In this document: positions 8,610 through 17,432 of the stretch, piece by piece
Layout: each line of letters starts with the position of its first letter
How positions within the stretch are numbered: position 1 is the first letter of the stretch
From: Acidobacteriota bacterium
GTDB lineage: Bacteria; Acidobacteriota; Holophagae; Acanthopleuribacterales; Acanthopleuribacteraceae
NCBI GenBank assembly: GCA_030066195.1
Contig: JASJCB010000003.1
Coordinates: forward strand, 1 to 64,000
Direction: 5' to 3'
DNA length: 64,000 nt
Program-made: the position numbers and the translations under genes
Notes under the pieces: model-generated
What the model was told of the DNA's origin: nothing
What the model saw: the letters and a program-made list of their open reading frames with translations, nothing else
Databases searched by the model: none

Positions 8610-9755
8610 TCAGGAAACCCGGTCGGGCAACGAGAAGGTCTCCGCGCCGCAGGCTTTGGTATGGCGTTTTAAAGCCGCTTTCAAGGCGGTGCGGTTGATA
8701 CGCGTTTTGGGCTCGGACCACAGATTGTGAACCTGTAGGCAGTTGTCCTGAATCCGGCCTTCCAGCCGACCCACCAGGCGCCCTTTATGCAACAGCGGAC
8801 AGACATACCAGCCCCAGCGGCGTTGGTCAGCCGGTTTGTAGACCTCCCAGATGTATTCGAAGCCGAAGACATGCTGAATCAGTTTGCGGTCCCAAAGGAA
8901 GGGGTCCAGCGGTCCCAGGATGCGCATGTGCTGATCGGTTTCCGGCACGGGACGCTCCAGGAAATCGGCGGGAGCCCAGTATCGGCGTTTATCGCCCTCG
9001 ATTTCCACCTCCACGATCAGGCCCTCTTCGGCCAGTTCGTGCGGCAGGTCCGATTTGCGCACCTTGTCGATGGTGGACCAGTGGGGGCCGGTATTGTGAT
9101 TCAACAAACCCGCGGCTTCCACGCGTTCCAGCAGGGCGAAGCGCTGGAAATCCCCCCCCGGCTGATCGAATACGTGTTTCATGGCGCGCTCGGGGACATC
9201 GTAGACCTTTTCCCGTTTGCGCCTGCCCGCAACCACCACTTCGCAATGGGTCCAGAGGATTTCCAACGCCATGGTGGTCATTTTGCCGGTACCCTTCCAG
9301 CCGCTCCAGTCCAACGGTTCCACGGCGCCCCGGTCCTGGAATTCCTTGGGCGCAAGAGGACCGCGCTCGCGGACCTCGGCCAGCACATCGGCAATCACCT
9401 CGGCGGGGACGCGCTGCTTGTGAGTCTTCATCCGCGCCCACTTGACGGAGGGTGCGAAGTCCCGGTAATAGGGAAAGGCGTGATCCGGTAACAGGCAGCG
9501 CTCCTTGGCCCAGTGTTCAAAAGCCAGGCCGGGCACCAGAAACCGGTGCCAATCGCCGGCCTTGAAACCGCGAATGCGGGCCATGCCCACCATATCGGGA
9601 CTGGTGCCCATGGGCGAGAGCGGGTCCAATTGCAGACAGCGCAAACGACGCAACAATCCGTGCACGCCTTCTCGGGTCGGCTCGAAGCAAAATTGGTTCA
9701 GATTGTGATGGGCCGTAAGAAAGCGGGCGGCCGTTTCCCTGTCAATTCGCAACAT
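8610..9755 (-). CDS. YcaQ/AlkX-type winged-helix DNA glycosylase
   Basis: 381 aa, close to full length for the HTH_42 (YcaQ/AlkZ) family. These are winged-helix glycosylases that remove alkylated bases or unhook interstrand cross-links. The family catalytic motif sits in RRLRCLQLDPLS: Q42-L-D44 matches the QxD form of the YcaQ/AlkX branch rather than the QxQ of AlkZ. Later segments (GFEYIWEVYKPADQRRWGWYVCPLLHKGRLVGRLE) match the conserved C-terminal beta-barrel region. Likely a cytoplasmic repair enzyme, transcribed singly. Confidence 0.85.
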   Translation of the reverse strand: MLRIDRETAARFLTAHHNLNQFCFEPTREGVHGLLRRLRCLQLDPLSPMGTSPDMVGMARIRGFKAGDWHRFLVPGLAFEHWAKERCLLPDHAFPYYRDFAPSVKWARMKTHKQRVPAEVIADVLAEVRERGPLAPKEFQDRGAVEPLDWSGWKGTGKMTTMALEILWTHCEVVVAGRRKREKVYDVPERAMKHVFDQPGGDFQRFALLERVEAAGLLNHNTGPHWSTIDKVRKSDLPHELAEEGLIVEVEIEGDKRRYWAPADFLERPVPETDQHMRILGPLDPFLWDRKLIQHVFGFEYIWEVYKPADQRRWGWYVCPLLHKGRLVGRLEGRIQDNCLQVHNLWSEPKTRINRTALKAALKRHTKACGAETFSLPDRVS

Positions 9756-9874
9756 ACTTCATTATTGGCTCATCGGAAGCCGGGATGCAAGCCAAAGGCT
9801 GTAACCGAAACGGGACCTGAGCACGGACCGGTTTTGAAAATGTCAACGGATTTGGGTCAAACGTCCCATTGAAA

Positions 9875-9899
9875 GCGGCGACAGGAGACCTGTCGCCGC
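9875..9899 (-). terminator. Strong hairpin terminator after RiPP-like peptide gene
   Basis: Perfect 11-bp stem GCGGCGACAGG / CCTGTCGCCGC with a 3-nt loop. It begins 6 nt past the stop of the minus-strand peptide gene and is followed on that strand by TTTC. On the plus strand the stem is followed by GTTTGTT. Confidence 0.65.
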
Positions 9900-9905
9900 G
9901 TTTGT

Positions 9906-10091
9906 TCAGGCGCAGCCGGGTCCGGTGAAGAAACAGGGTTGCGGCTGGGTTACCGGACAGATCCAGGCCGAGGGGCAGGCATCGATCGCGCTGCAGGGGA
10001 TTTTGGTGAAGGGTGCTAATGCGCCGCCGGTGACGCTGTTCTCTTTGGTTACAAACGATTTGACTTCGATATCTTTCAGTTTCAGCTTCAT
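9906..10091 (-). CDS. Pinensin-type leader RiPP precursor peptide (orphan)
   Basis: 61 aa; ATG 10091 with GAGG 9 nt upstream. The leader KLKLKDIEVKSFVTKENSVTGG matches the pattern of pinensin-type lanthipeptide leaders (charged LKL-DxxxVxSF-T motif) and ends in a double-glycine, a usual cleavage site for C39-type exporters. The predicted core of about 38 aa has five Cys plus Ser and Thr residues and many Pro. A second gene at 19.2 kb has an almost identical leader architecture but an unrelated core. No lanthionine synthetase, dehydratase or ABC/C39 exporter lies in the window, so modifying enzymes would have to act in trans. The leader similarity is seen directly; the RiPP assignment is inference. 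Confidence 0.6.
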   Translation of the reverse strand: MKLKLKDIEVKSFVTKENSVTGGALAPFTKIPCSAIDACPSAWICPVTQPQPCFFTGPGCA

Positions 10092-10213
10092 AGAATACCT
10101 CGTCTAAGCAAAATGGGAACTTGGCTTCAATCCTTGTAAAGACTGAAACCTGTATCGAAGCATAACGCGAGTTGCAGGCAGAGGTGAATCGTTTTCTGTT
10201 TTCCGGTTAAGAG

Positions 10214-10822
10214 CAGGTGCGGATAAAGCTTGGGAAATTGCACGTCAAAGCAATTGATGGTTTGCTCACTCTGCTTCCGTGACGACGACATATTTTTGGG
10301 AGCCTTTTATCCGCACCTGGACGCCGTTTCGACGGCATCTAGTAGGTAGGACAGTTGAACTGGAAGCTGTATTGATAGGCCGTGCCATAGTAGCAATCGT
10401 GAAGGCCGTTGCATGTATCGACAGCGACTAAGAAGGGTTGGCCCTGATGGGAGGCAGGGCAACACGTTTCGCCAAGGACTAAACCGTCAAGGCAAGCATA
10501 AACGTTCCATTGAGAGAGACCGAAGCCCAAAACCAGAACCATCGTCAGGCATAAACTCATTTTTCTCAACATATATCACCTTAAATTAGAAGATTTGAGG
10601 AACTACCCTCAGTAGCAAAGCAAATGGGAGCAAGGGAAATCCAGAATCGAGGATAATTACTCGTGAAAATATATTAGAATACCTGGAGTCAATTAGGCAA
10701 GACATAATAACATTTCATTGAAAACCATCCTCAGACCAGGGTCTTCCTCCGATTCTTTTTGGAGCTTATCCGTGCCTGGTATGAGCAGATGTACATTTAA
10801 GAGCCTTTTATCCGTACCTGGG
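10214..10822. repeat. Dispersed TTATCCG repeat element, inverted and direct copies
   Basis: CAGGTGCGGATAAA at 10214-10227 is the exact reverse complement of TTTATCCGCACCTG at 10306-10319. Direct copies with small changes occur at 10766-10779 and 10801-10822. The copies at 10301 and 10801 also share the following CCGTTTC. They flank the small Cys-rich gene on both sides, so they could be ends or fragments of a mobile or REP-like element. Confidence 0.55.
10339..10572 (-). CDS. Small secreted Cys-rich protein
   Basis: 77 aa. ATG 10572 follows AAGGTGA. A signal peptide is clear (LCLTMVLVLGFGLSQWNVYA). The mature part, about 50 aa, holds six Cys (CLDG, CC, TC, DC, NC), suggesting three disulfides, and is rich in Tyr, Gly and Phe. 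I know no family for it. It lies between inverted and direct copies of the TTATCCG repeat and about 250 bp upstream of the RiPP-like peptide gene on the same strand. It could be a small toxin-like or surface protein; function unknown. Confidence 0.55.
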   Translation of the reverse strand: MLRKMSLCLTMVLVLGFGLSQWNVYACLDGLVLGETCCPASHQGQPFLVAVDTCNGLHDCYYGTAYQYSFQFNCPTY

Positions 10823-11019
10823 TTCCGTTTCCCTCCAGGTTCGAGGGCGCACCGGGACCTTCATAGACAACCTTGCCATCTCTACTTTCTTCACGAAGAC
10901 GGCCCCAAAGCATTGCCGACTTGATCATCATCGAATCCCAGGATGAGGAGATCTCGCAGGGCCGTCCCCCAAAAACCGGAAGAGCCGTAAAAATACCTTT
11001 GCGCCGACAGCCGAGCCGC
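10573..11019. other. Intergenic, AT-rich, repeat copies only
   Basis: Holds the promoter region of the small Cys-rich gene and two direct copies of the TTATCCG repeat (10766, 10801). I see no coding sequence. Base composition is more AT-rich than the surrounding genes at 10600-10720. Confidence 0.5.
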
Positions 11020-12906
11020 TTATATGTTGATACTCCGCGGGATCTGACTTGGCAAAAGGTAGGGGTATTCCGGGTAGGTTTTTTCGATCTGTTCCTCGAC
11101 GGAATTCAGATTCTCCTGGAATGAGGCAAGCGCCTTTTGAATAGCCGGATCTTTAAAATAGTTCGGCTGGTACTGTCCCAACCGCGTGTAATACAGCCCG
11201 CCCAACAGTGTTCCCGTGTTCATTTGAATCACCGCCTGGGCCTTGCGCGGCAGGATGGCCGCAACATCCTTCTCGGTATAGGTTTTGCCGGCGGCAGGCG
11301 GGGGCGCATAAGCGGCCAGGGGCATGGCAGGCGGGTAACTCATAATGCCCAATTGAGGGAAATTGACCGCGGCGTGCTGGGCGCTGCCGGTAAAGATCAC
11401 CATGGTCAGCAAGCCTTGCAGATAGCTTCGCGTTCTGATAGCGCCGTCCTGGCCGATCATCCCCACGCGGCCGCCTTCATGGGCGACCAGTTCCGCCAAC
11501 CAGTTTTGTAGGGGTTCGTCTTTGGCGGGGTCGTCCTCGTTGGGGTAACACAGTTGCAGGTAATCGGCCGTCCATTGATCGATTGCGTTCCAAACCAGCA
11601 GGGCGCAGTCGCGATAGGGATAGTAGGGCAGTGCTTGCGTGTCGTCTACGCCGCGTTGTTTCAGCCGATACGACAGGTACCCTTCTTCAAAATGACGCGT
11701 GCGTTGCCGGCAACCGGCCGCCGCCACGGCTCGGGATGCGTCGATGGTGCCGCCCATGATCTGGTCGATAATCCCCTCGGAATAGATCAGGCTGTTGGCC
11801 GCGGCGTTGTTGATCGAAAAAGTACCCTTGAAGTGGGGCAACAGGAGCCTGCCCACCGGGTGGTTTTTGCCCAACTGATTCGGCGTTGCCACGGAAAAGG
11901 GGCTGACCACCATATGCGTCCAACCCAGGTGAGCGATTGCCTCGTGGAAATTGCCGTCGGAAGCGTTGAAAAAGATCTTGGCCATTTCCCAGGCATAGGC
12001 ATCCGAGGTGCCCGGCTCTTGAGCCGGCGACCATATGGGGAAGTCGGGCCCGGGCGTTTGCCCGCACTGAACGGCCACGGGTTTCAGGCGTTTGTCGTCA
12101 CCGGATTCAGGCACGGCGAACATGGCGATGGGAGCGCCCAGGTATTTTTGCGGTCCCATGAAACTACCGGTCAAGAGGCCTTCCAAGGCGCTGTAGTTCA
12201 CCACATAGACACGGCCCTGACTCATGGCGGTCGACAGGTCATCGCAACCGCCCATGGCCTTCTTGAAGATCTTATCGGTTACGGGAAAGTTCTCCAGGGG
12301 TTGGGTCATGCGCTCCAAAACCACCGGATTAGGACCCGCCACGCGCAGGTCGGCAAAGGTTTCGTCCTTCGACCAGGTTTCGCTGACCTTGGGACGATCC
12401 AGGGTGATGAACAAATCGTCAAAAGCGGCGGGGGAAGGCATTTGCTCGAAGAACATGTCTTTGAGGAGTTGGTTTTGAAAAGCCAGAATGATATCCAGCA
12501 AAACAATGACAATATTGGTGCTCGGTTTGGTGAGTTCTACCAGCAGATGGTCTATATCCTCGATCAAGTGCGCGCCCAGTTGCTCCGCTTCCTTCGCGAT
12601 CTCCCGAAACAGGCCGGCGACTTCCAACATAAAAGCCAGGTGCGGCATTTTCCCGCGACGCTTGTCCAACTGATCCACTTTGGCGTCCAGGTCCTCGGCC
12701 TTGGCATCGTGGGCAATCGCCAGCAGGTTGACGGTGATTTTCAACTGACTGACAGCCGCCATCCCCAGCCAGGCTGCCGCGACATCCCCGGAGGGGACCT
12801 TCTGAATCATGGAGATGGGCGGCAGGTAGGCGTAATTGTACTTATAGGATGTCTTTTTATCGCTACCTTCAAAAAAATCTTCCAGGTGAGAAAATAGACC
12901 GGACAT
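11020..12906 (-). CDS. Bacterial lipoxygenase
   Basis: 628 aa from ATG 12906 (GAGGT upstream; a GTC-less longer start at 12939 lacks a site). Lipoxygenases add O2 to polyunsaturated fatty acids using a non-haem iron. All ligand positions are present: H326-LGWT-H331 (the HxxxxH pair), H511-AAV-N515, and the C-terminal Ile (PRSINI). The intervening helix NQLGKNHPVGRLLLPHF followed by INNAAANSLI matches the plant and animal LOX pattern HPxxxLLxPH. There is no PLAT/C2 domain recognisable at the N-terminus, which is instead helical. No signal peptide is evident. It lies 75 bp downstream of an ankyrin-repeat gene, so co-expression is likely. The enzyme should be active on sequence grounds; the fatty-acid substrate is unknown. 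Confidence 0.92.
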   Translation of the reverse strand: MSGLFSHLEDFFEGSDKKTSYKYNYAYLPPISMIQKVPSGDVAAAWLGMAAVSQLKITVNLLAIAHDAKAEDLDAKVDQLDKRRGKMPHLAFMLEVAGLFREIAKEAEQLGAHLIEDIDHLLVELTKPSTNIVIVLLDIILAFQNQLLKDMFFEQMPSPAAFDDLFITLDRPKVSETWSKDETFADLRVAGPNPVVLERMTQPLENFPVTDKIFKKAMGGCDDLSTAMSQGRVYVVNYSALEGLLTGSFMGPQKYLGAPIAMFAVPESGDDKRLKPVAVQCGQTPGPDFPIWSPAQEPGTSDAYAWEMAKIFFNASDGNFHEAIAHLGWTHMVVSPFSVATPNQLGKNHPVGRLLLPHFKGTFSINNAAANSLIYSEGIIDQIMGGTIDASRAVAAAGCRQRTRHFEEGYLSYRLKQRGVDDTQALPYYPYRDCALLVWNAIDQWTADYLQLCYPNEDDPAKDEPLQNWLAELVAHEGGRVGMIGQDGAIRTRSYLQGLLTMVIFTGSAQHAAVNFPQLGIMSYPPAMPLAAYAPPPAAGKTYTEKDVAAILPRKAQAVIQMNTGTLLGGLYYTRLGQYQPNYFKDPAIQKALASFQENLNSVEEQIEKTYPEYPYLLPSQIPRSINI

Positions 12907-12981
12907 GGCGACCTCATGTGTTGGATGTTGACGACTCACATGAAAACTGTCGGCATCCCTCGCCAGGGCTTGACGAACAAT

Positions 12982-13641
12982 TTAGGCGCTTGTCTCCAGC
13001 AGGTCGGCCAGGTGTTCGTGACCGAGCTCCCGGGCGTAATCGGCGGCGGTATGGCCGTCATCCGATTGCGTGGTTTTGTCGGCGCCGCGTTCCAAAAGCA
13101 GGCGAAGAACGGCCTCGTGACCGCCGGCCGCGGCGCTCATCAGGGGGGTAATGTTTTGTTGCTGCGGGGCGTTGACATCGGCGCCGGCAGCCAGGAGCGC
13201 TTCGACACATTCAAGCCGGCCGGAAGCGACCGCGCTGTTCAGCGGAAACACCTTCATGGGGTTTTGAGCCTGGATGTCCACCCGGGCGCCGGCTTCCAGC
13301 AGGCAGGTCATAACCGCCTCGCCGACGAAGAAAGAGGCCAGGTGAAGCGGTGCGAAACCATCCGGGGCGACGGCATCAGCCAATGAGGGGTCCTCGGCCA
13401 GAAGCGCCTTGACGGCCTCGACCCGGCCCAGGGAAACGGCAGAGAAAATGTCCAATTGTTCGAGCCGATCAGCCACCATGCCGGCAAGATCGGTGCGACG
13501 GTTGTAAACGGCCTGCATCAATAAGGAAACGCCTTGGGCGTCTTTGGCCCCGGCAAGCTCGGGGTTTTGGTCCAGTAATTCGCGGAAACCATCGGTGTCG
13601 CCTGAACGGATCAGGTTGACGGCTGTATCGATATGGGTCAT
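12982..13641 (-). CDS. Ankyrin-repeat protein
   Basis: 219 aa from ATG 13641, which has AAGGAG upstream. About six ankyrin repeats run through the whole protein, for example DGFAPLHLASFFVGEAVMTCLLEAGARVD, then FPLNSAVASGRLECVEALLAAGADVN, then ITPLMSAAAGGHEAVLRLLLERGADK. No signal peptide or TM is seen, so it is probably a cytoplasmic binding or inhibitor-type protein. Its position directly before the lipoxygenase gene (75 bp) suggests that it binds or regulates that enzyme, as ankyrin proteins often do next to peroxidases and catalases. That link is inference. Confidence 0.85.
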   Translation of the reverse strand: MTHIDTAVNLIRSGDTDGFRELLDQNPELAGAKDAQGVSLLMQAVYNRRTDLAGMVADRLEQLDIFSAVSLGRVEAVKALLAEDPSLADAVAPDGFAPLHLASFFVGEAVMTCLLEAGARVDIQAQNPMKVFPLNSAVASGRLECVEALLAAGADVNAPQQQNITPLMSAAAGGHEAVLRLLLERGADKTTQSDDGHTAADYARELGHEHLADLLETSA

Positions 13642-13740
13642 GGCCGTTCTCCTTGTGTCACCCGGATTCAACAATGATAGCACAACTTCAAGATGTGTGC
13701 AGCCTGATATATCAATTTCTTGACAAAATTGCACACCTGC

Positions 13741-13947
13741 GCAATCGAGTCAATCCGCCGGCTTAAGTCGATTGCACACCTGTGCAATCGAGTCAATCCG
13801 CCGGCTTGAGTCGATTGCGCACCTGTGCAATCGAGTCAATCCGCCGGCTTGGGTCCATTGCGCACCTGTGCAATCGAGTCAATCCGCCGGCTTGAGTCCA
13901 TTGCGCACCTGTGCAATCGAGCCAATCCGCCGGCTTGAGTCGATTGC
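13741..13947. repeat. Five-copy 43-bp tandem repeat with internal hairpin
   Basis: Units start at 13741, 13784, 13827, 13870 and 13913. Each holds GCAATCGAGTCAA, a TCCGCCGG centre, then CTTGAGTCGATTGC, whose ends are nearly perfect inverted repeats, plus the linker GCACCTGT. Copies differ by only one to three bases. Each unit can fold alone and neighbours could pair. A partial copy (CTTGAGTCGATTGCGTACC) lies at about 19494-19512, so the element is dispersed as well as tandem. Confidence 0.9.
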
Positions 13948-14015
13948 GCGGATGGTCATGCAAGACATTACGGGATGGGTCAAGAATGAACACCAACCCT
14001 GGACGTCCTCGAATT

Positions 14016-17000
14016 TTATTCCGGCGCCCGCGTATCTTCCCGCGTCAAGGCTGCCCCTAACCTGGCTTCGAATTCCGATTTCCAGGATCGGCATTTATCA
14101 GGGTAGTTTTGATGTAGGTGTTTGAACACATCCCGGGCCAGATCGACGCTTTTCTCAAGAACCAGGAAGGTTAGCTCACGGCACTCGGCTTTGTCCAAAA
14201 CCGCTGTCAGGGGTTCCAGCATGGGTAGCCAGTTTTGATTGAGCGTCAAGTCGGCGGCTTGACACACCGTTCGCCATTCTCGTTGAAGGTACCGCGCGGC
14301 CAGGGACGCCCGCACCAGGTCGTGGACGAAAAGCACTTGTTCGTTTCGCTGCACCAGGATCTTATTTTCAAGGAGCGCCTGCCGGATGCCGGCCGGCAGG
14401 GTTTTGGTCGGATCGAACCGATGCTCCCCGGTGCTGATCATGTGGAACGCGTGGGCCTCCAAGGTTGCCGTATAGCTGCCTTCACCGGCTTCTTGCCAAC
14501 GGTCGTAGATGGGGTCCAATACCGCGCCGAAGAGTTCCTGGTGATTGGCGGGGAATCGCCGGCGGGAGCGCCAAACCCGGATGCCCATTTCCAAGTTGTG
14601 GGGGATGCCGTACAGGGTCCACATCGAGGCGTCGAAGTCCGCGGTGATCGCCTCCGGGTCTTCGTTCTCCAGGCCTGCTTGGAGAAACGCCAGGATCTTG
14701 TCCCGCGTCAAGCGGACCAAGGGCACTTCTTGAAGTTTGAAATCGGTGTAGGTTTTTTGGGAACTCACCACGAAACAGTTCACCAGGCGGTACCGGTCAA
14801 TGAACTTACTGACGGCAAGCCGCTTGGCCGGGTCGTCGATTTCGTTCAACCCATCGAAAAAGATCAGGAAGCCGCCCTGTTTCAACAACCAGTTGTTGAG
14901 CGAGGTGTCTGTCAAGAGACCATATTTTTCCAACTGTTCCAGGACCATCTCCTCCGGTTTGGACTGCTGGTAGATCTTGAGGGGAACGAAGACGGGGACG
15001 CCTCGTTTGGGGCGGTCGATCACCCCCGCCGCGTACCGGTAGGACAAGAATTGTAGAAAGGAGGTTTTCCCAATACCGGATTGACCCTGAAGAAACAGGG
15101 CGCGGCTCCGGTCCAGATCGGCGCCGAAGCGATTAGGCAGGAAGCGATCCTCTGGAATGATAAAGCGGTCACGCCATTGGGCAAAGTCACCCTCCCCGCG
15201 TATGGCACGGTGGTACCGCTTCAGGAGGTGCCGGCGGCAGGGCGGGAAGACCGAGATGAAGAGGGGAACCAGGCCGAAGGAGCCGACCTTACGCAGGAAA
15301 GGGTTCATGAGGAGTTGGTGGCAATAGGTGACGTGGGGAGCTAGGAGTAAGATAAGGAGCAACAGCACCAACCAGAACGTCCCCCCAAGAATGGCCAGGG
15401 CTTTTCCCCTTGGCCAAATCCAGACCGGGTGAACGCCCTCATTCCAGTTTCCCCATCGATCTTTCACAAACCAGTGGAGCCTATTCCAACCCGGCTTTAA
15501 CTCAACGTTTATCCTGTCCGGATATTGCCAGGTTTTCATGTCATTTTTGTCGCGTTTAAATTGTTCCTCGCTAGTCGTAACAATTGCCACCAAGTTTGGG
15601 TTCTGAACCCTGTGCGGAAGACCTTGATAATTGAATTGCGGAACAAGAGGACCACTGAGGTTGATCTTAGGTGGAGTAAAGGAGAGAGAGGCTGCCTCGA
15701 ATATCACGAATGCATCTTCGTCTTCGGTCGTGAAGAAAACGTCGCCGCCTAAATCTTGGATACTAAACGTCCCTTTCCCCTCGGTGCCCTCAACTAAAGC
15801 GGCCTTCCCATTCGCCCACCGGTATACACCGCCGGTCGTCTGGAGCCAAACGGCGTCGCCTATCTCTTGGATAGTGTCGATCCCTTTCCCCTCGGTGCCC
15901 TCAACCAAAGTAGTCTTCCCATTTGCCCACCGGTACGCCCCCTCGTTCGTCGAGAGCCAAACGGCGTCGCCTATCTCTTGGATACTGTCGACCCCTTTCC
16001 CCTCGGTACCCTCAACCAAAGTGGTCTTCCCGTTCGCCCACCGGTACGCACCCTCGTCCGTCTGGAGCCAAACGAGGCCGCCTATCTCTTGGATACTCCC
16101 GACCCCTTTCCCCTCGGTACCCTCAACCAAAGTGGTCTTCCCATTCGCCCACCGGTACGCACCCTCGTCCGTCTGGAGCCAAACGGCGCCGCCTAACTCT
16201 TGGATTCTCCCAACCCCTTTCCCCTCGGTGCCTTCAACGAGAGTGGCTTTTCCATTCGTCCACCGAAACACACCGCCGCTCGTATAGATCCAAACGGCGT
16301 CGCCTATCTTTAGGAAACTCCTGATTTCTTTCCCCTCGGTGCCTTCAACGAGAGCGGCTTTCCCATTCGTCCACCAAAACATACCGCCGGTCGTCGGGAG
16401 CCAAACGGCGCCGCCTAACTCTTGGATACTCCCGATCCTTTTCCCCCCGGTGCCTTCAACCAAAGTGGTCTTCCCATTCGCCCACCGGTACGCACGCTTG
16501 GTCGTCCGGAGCCAAACGGCGTTGCCTGACTCTTGGATTCTCCAGAACCTATTCCCCTCGGTGCCCTCAACCAAAATGGCTTTCCCATTCGCCCACCGGT
16601 ATACACCGCCGGCCATCTGGAGCCAAACGGCGCCGCCTATCTCTTCGATTCTCCCGAACCTTTTCCCCTCGGTGCCCTCTACCAAAGTGGCCTTCCCATT
16701 CGCCCACCGGTATACACCGCCGGCCGTACGGAGCCAAACGGCGCCGCCTATCTCTTCGATTCTCCCAAACCTTTTCCCCTCGGTGCCCTCTACCAAAGTG
16801 GCCTTCCCATTCGCCCACCGGCATACACCGGCGGTCATCTGGAGCCAAACGGCGCCGCCTATCTCTTCGATTCTCCCGATCTTTTTCCCCTCGGTGCCCT
16901 CAACAATAGTGGCTTTCCCATTCGCCCACCGGTACGCACCCTCGCCCGTCGGGATCCAAACGGCGCCGCTTAACTCTTGGATTCTCTTGATATAATTCCC

Positions 17001-17432
17001 CTCAGTGCCCTTAACCAAAGTGGCTTTCCCATTCGCCCACCAGTAAACACCATCGCCCGTTTGGAGCCAAACAACGCCGCCTAACTCTTGGATATTCCCG
17101 ATCCCTTTCCCCTCGGTGCCCTCCACGAGGGTGGCCGTCCCATTCGCCCACCGGTACGCACCCTCATTCGTCCGGAGCCACACAGCGCCGCCTAACTCTT
17201 GGATAACCCTGACCACTTTCCTCTCGGTGCCCTCCACGAGGGCGGCGTTCCCATTCGCCCACCGGTACGCACCTTCATTCGTCTGGAGCCAAACGGCGCC
17301 GCCTAACTCTTGGATACTCCTAATCTCTTTCCCCTCGGTGCCGGGGATAGGAAGAAATACTTGTGCAAAAACGGAGTGTTGGAAAAGAAAGAGCCAATAA
17401 AGAAGAACCTGCAATCTTCTTACAGTTGCCAT
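14016..17432 (-). CDS. Propeller sensor-TM-NACHT NTPase fusion
   Basis: 1138 aa with a signal peptide (VLLYWLFLFQHSVFAQ). Residues about 27-555 are 14 repeats of 37 aa with consensus WLQTxEGAYRWANGKATLVEGTEGKxxxxIQELGGAV. They are regulator-propeller-like and probably form two seven-bladed propellers. A Y_Y_Y-like beta domain follows (about 580-665), then a TM segment (about 675-700) and a second hydrophobic stretch. Then comes a NACHT-type STAND NTPase: Walker A GQSGIGKTS near 783-791, Walker B FLIFFDGLNEID near 860, and a helical C-terminus. The extracellular half is the layout of hybrid two-component sensors, but NACHT replaces the kinase. ATG 17432 has GAGG upstream and overlaps the ASCH gene by 13 bp. 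A ligand-triggered effector or defence role is inference. Confidence 0.88.
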   Translation of the reverse strand: MATVRRLQVLLYWLFLFQHSVFAQVFLPIPGTEGKEIRSIQELGGAVWLQTNEGAYRWANGNAALVEGTERKVVRVIQELGGAVWLRTNEGAYRWANGTATLVEGTEGKGIGNIQELGGVVWLQTGDGVYWWANGKATLVKGTEGNYIKRIQELSGAVWIPTGEGAYRWANGKATIVEGTEGKKIGRIEEIGGAVWLQMTAGVCRWANGKATLVEGTEGKRFGRIEEIGGAVWLRTAGGVYRWANGKATLVEGTEGKRFGRIEEIGGAVWLQMAGGVYRWANGKAILVEGTEGNRFWRIQESGNAVWLRTTKRAYRWANGKTTLVEGTGGKRIGSIQELGGAVWLPTTGGMFWWTNGKAALVEGTEGKEIRSFLKIGDAVWIYTSGGVFRWTNGKATLVEGTEGKGVGRIQELGGAVWLQTDEGAYRWANGKTTLVEGTEGKGVGSIQEIGGLVWLQTDEGAYRWANGKTTLVEGTEGKGVDSIQEIGDAVWLSTNEGAYRWANGKTTLVEGTEGKGIDTIQEIGDAVWLQTTGGVYRWANGKAALVEGTEGKGTFSIQDLGGDVFFTTEDEDAFVIFEAASLSFTPPKINLSGPLVPQFNYQGLPHRVQNPNLVAIVTTSEEQFKRDKNDMKTWQYPDRINVELKPGWNRLHWFVKDRWGNWNEGVHPVWIWPRGKALAILGGTFWLVLLLLILLLAPHVTYCHQLLMNPFLRKVGSFGLVPLFISVFPPCRRHLLKRYHRAIRGEGDFAQWRDRFIIPEDRFLPNRFGADLDRSRALFLQGQSGIGKTSFLQFLSYRYAAGVIDRPKRGVPVFVPLKIYQQSKPEEMVLEQLEKYGLLTDTSLNNWLLKQGGFLIFFDGLNEIDDPAKRLAVSKFIDRYRLVNCFVVSSQKTYTDFKLQEVPLVRLTRDKILAFLQAGLENEDPEAITADFDASMWTLYGIPHNLEMGIRVWRSRRRFPANHQELFGAVLDPIYDRWQEAGEGSYTATLEAHAFHMISTGEHRFDPTKTLPAGIRQALLENKILVQRNEQVLFVHDLVRASLAARYLQREWRTVCQAADLTLNQNWLPMLEPLTAVLDKAECRELTFLVLEKSVDLARDVFKHLHQNYPDKCRSWKSEFEARLGAALTREDTRAPE
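15767..17351 (-). repeat. Fourteen 111-bp in-frame tandem repeats
   Basis: The propeller part of the NACHT gene is made of 14 units of 111 bp (37 codons) that are highly similar at DNA level as well as protein level, including runs identical over tens of bases. This points to recent duplication or gene conversion between blades. The most variable codons fall between GTEGK and IQE and after WLQT, on predicted loops. Confidence 0.85.

Noticed and set aside
13741-13947. Tandem repeats as a CRISPR array
   Set aside because: No unique spacers: the 43-bp units are contiguous and nearly identical, and no cas gene is present.
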